Source: Arthrobacter sp. ISL-85
GTDB lineage: Bacteria > Actinomycetota > Actinomycetes > Actinomycetales > Micrococcaceae
NCBI RefSeq assembly: GCF_018613675.1
Contig: NZ_JAGGPQ010000002.1
Span: 58,529 to 122,528 of the forward strand
Length of the DNA stretch: 64,000 bases
Reading direction: 5' to 3'
Under the pieces are notes generated by a model. It was not told the DNA's origin, did not search any database, and worked only from the letters and a program-made list of their open reading frames with translations. A program made the translations under genes and the position numbers. Position 1 is the first letter of the stretch. Each line of letters starts with the position of its first letter. Positions 63,229 through 64,000 of this stretch are shown here, one piece after another.

Positions 63229-63828
63229 GCCACCCGCACCCATTCAAACATGCTCGGAATGTTTAAACCCCACCTGACCAAATCGGGCGAGTTGGGGAAA
63301 TGCCGCATGGAAGCAGCAGCGCTTTTACGGTTCCGGCCGGCAGGGGGCCGCTGTCATCAAACAAGACCTGCCTCTCCTGGACAGCAACGACACCTCCGCC
63401 CAGAAGCCGATCCAGTGGCACAAGTCTGAGGCAAGGACTTGCTGCGCCATCTAATGGTTTGGCTCACGGGTACCCTCCCGAGTCTGCTCGACATTCAGCG
63501 AACGCCACGGCTAGGAGCACCAAACCGTGTCCTATAGCGAGGAAGGTTGCATCGGCGCGGATTGCAGCCTGTTTCCTCGAAGCTTGACGATGAGACTACC
63601 CGCCAGGTCGAGGCCCCTGGGAGGGGCCGCTCGGGCGGAAACACAGGCGGCCCCGGTGTTCCGCCCGCAGGCCAGTTTGATTCCCTGACCAAGCTCTCCG
63701 TAGCTGAGGGAATCTCCCCGGCCGCGAGCAGCGACGTCGTCGCCGACCACATGCAGGAATGGTCCGGGTGGGAGCGCTGTCAGGCTTTGGGTTTAGGGAT
63801 TGCAGTTCCGGTGGGTGGGTTGGTCGCG
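63229..63828. other. Gene-free gap with possible eroded coding remains
   Basis: No intact gene seen. Stretches such as GAAVIKQDLPLLDSNDTSAQ (plus, near 63345-63405) look coding but are cut by stops and frame changes, so they may be remnants of a lost gene. Confidence 0.35.
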
Positions 63829-63878
63829 AAAGGGCACGCCGCATGACCGCTTGGAAGCGGTCATGCGGCGTGCCCTTT
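63829..63878. terminator. 24-bp perfect hairpin, bidirectional terminator
   Basis: Two perfectly complementary 24-base arms (63829-63852 and 63855-63878) around a two-base centre, with AAA at the left and TTT at the right end. It lies downstream of the ABC permease gene that ends at 63915 on minus. Unusually long for a simple terminator. Confidence 0.85.
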
Positions 63879-63914
63879 CTAGGTTGGGCCTGGGCAGCAG
63901 AACTCCTGCTGTAG

Positions 63915-64000
63915 TTATCCCTTGACACCGCCGGACGTCATGCCGGCAACGAACCAGCGCTGGAAGGCCAGGAAGATTGAGAGAACGGGGATGAAAGCAA
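63915..64000 (-). CDS. ABC sugar permease (MalG type), C-terminal end only
   Basis: The minus strand from the right edge to a TAA at 63915 reads AFIPVLSIFLAFQRWFVAG then MTSGGVKG. This is the standard C-terminus of MalG-type carbohydrate permeases. Only 28 residues lie in the window; the rest of the importer is to the right. Confidence 0.88.
   Translation of the reverse strand, partial: AFIPVLSIFLAFQRWFVAGMTSGGVKG

Noticed and set aside
1..64000. Relaxase, integrase or att sites for the conjugative element
   Set aside because: Looked for but none found; the element may be a plasmid, or these genes lie outside the window.

Overview
The window is high-GC actinobacterial DNA, most like Arthrobacter, Pseudarthrobacter or Paenarthrobacter (Micrococcaceae). 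The evidence is strong third-position G/C, SCO6880-type conjugation genes, a DUF4913 protein, and many sugar and sugar-acid catabolic cassettes. I saw no rRNA, tRNA or core housekeeping locus. The whole window looks accessory: a large catabolic plasmid or an integrated conjugative element.

Region 1 (1-13.5 kb) is the mobile backbone. A primase-type replication protein runs off the left edge (1-1078, minus). Next come a small DNA-binding protein, a ParA-like ATPase, a lipoprotein, a CHAP-domain peptidoglycan hydrolase and an HTH protein, all on minus. They diverge from a tightly packed type IV secretion operon on plus: degenerate P-loop protein, VirB2-like pilin, VirB8-like protein, VirB6-like protein, SCO6880/PrgI-like protein, VirB4-like ATPase, VirD4-like coupling protein, DUF4913. 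It is followed by a repeat region with DnaA-box-like inverted repeats (13412-13479). Region 2 (13.7-16.05 kb) is an AAA ATPase plus DUF4435/Toprim pair with the layout of the PARIS (AriA/AriB) anti-phage system.

Region 3 (16.5-29.7 kb) is a catabolic module built around one FCD-type GntR regulator. It holds a lactonase, an MFS carrier, aconitase, a decayed isocitrate/isopropylmalate-type dehydrogenase, NADP-isocitrate dehydrogenase, succinate-semialdehyde dehydrogenase, an acetolactate-synthase-like ThDP enzyme (frameshifted) and a UspA protein. A 13-bp palindrome (TTATAGGCTATAA and variants) lies in front of every transcription unit. Read together the enzymes spell tricarboxylate to isocitrate to 2-oxoglutarate to succinic semialdehyde to succinate, a bypass of 2-oxoglutarate dehydrogenase. 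Region 4 (30.3-38 kb) is a sugar-acid module: ABC importer, GntR, enolase-superfamily dehydratase, DapA-family dehydratase and 2-oxoglutarate-semialdehyde dehydrogenase. Its product, 2-oxoglutarate, is a substrate in region 3.

Region 5 (38.7-41.3 kb) holds an AAA ATPase and a complete ISL3-family insertion sequence with inverted repeats and an 8-bp target duplication. Region 6 (41.9-49.3 kb) is a fructan/fructo-oligosaccharide operon: LacI regulator, ABC importer, cytoplasmic GH32, fructokinase. Region 7 (49.6-63.2 kb) is a large cluster of three Gfo/Idh/MocA dehydrogenases, two TIM-barrel epimerase/isomerase proteins, two SDRs, two VOC proteins, two MFS carriers, a KDPG-type aldolase with an overlapping P-loop kinase, and a LacI regulator. 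A tandem 13-bp operator lies just downstream of the -10 box at three of its promoters. The window ends in the C-terminus of another ABC sugar permease on minus (63915-64000), behind a 24-bp perfect hairpin.
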